Below, piece by piece: positions 6,069-6,076 of a DNA stretch of 6,076 nt; the first letter of the stretch is position 1, and each line of letters begins with the position of its first letter. Source of the stretch: Defluviitaleaceae bacterium (lineage in GTDB: Bacteria; Bacillota; Clostridia; Lachnospirales; WQUN01); the NCBI GenBank assembly GCA_009783395.1, contig WRHA01000286.1, positions 1 through 6,076 of the forward strand, read 5' to 3'. Both the position numbers and the translations under genes were made by a program. The notes below the pieces were generated by a model, which was not told where the DNA came from, ran no database searches, and saw only the letters and a list, made by a program, of their open reading frames with translations.

Positions 6069-6076
6069 GCCAAGCG

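Overview
The window carries six genes, all on the + strand: the 3' part of rny (RNase Y), then rplM (L13), rpsI (S9), ispE (CDP-ME kinase), an S-layer-homology (SLH) protein and a LysM/G5 membrane protein. RNase Y, SLH domains, a clostridial-style LysM-G5 envelope protein, Gram-positive-type Shine-Dalgarno sites and the non-mevalonate gene ispE together suggest Bacillota, probably a Clostridia-like anaerobe of middling GC. The lineage is an inference from gene content only. No tRNA, rRNA, CRISPR array, insertion sequence or phage gene was seen.

Region 1 (1-1340) is RNase Y without its membrane anchor, cut by the window edge. Region 2 (1341-1562) is a 222-base spacer with short GC-rich and 12-bp tandem repeats, then a very good sigma-70-type promoter (TTGACA, 17 bp, TACTAT) and an approximately 77-base leader for rplM-rpsI. 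Region 3 (1563-2459) is the L13-S9 pair. The rplM stop codon lies in a three-copy 12-bp tandem repeat, and the copies end in TAA, TGA and TAG in the same frame. Region 4 (2460-2529) holds a perfect 12-bp terminator-like hairpin whose 3' T-run touches the GTG start codon of ispE.

Region 5 (2530-6054) reads as one transcription unit. The stop of ispE overlaps the start of the SLH gene (ATGA), and the LysM/G5 gene follows after 22 bases. The SLH protein is predicted to be exported and tethered to secondary cell-wall polymer. The LysM/G5 protein is predicted to be anchored in the membrane and to bind peptidoglycan. IspE supplies isoprenoid precursors, including those for the undecaprenyl lipid carrier used in wall synthesis, so a shared envelope theme is possible but unproven.

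No wholly new system is evident. The points most worth a second look are the hairpin fused to the ispE start, the triple-stop repeat at the end of rplM, the LysM/G5 protein that ends where a catalytic domain is often found, and the three-repeat beta-rich tail of the SLH protein.
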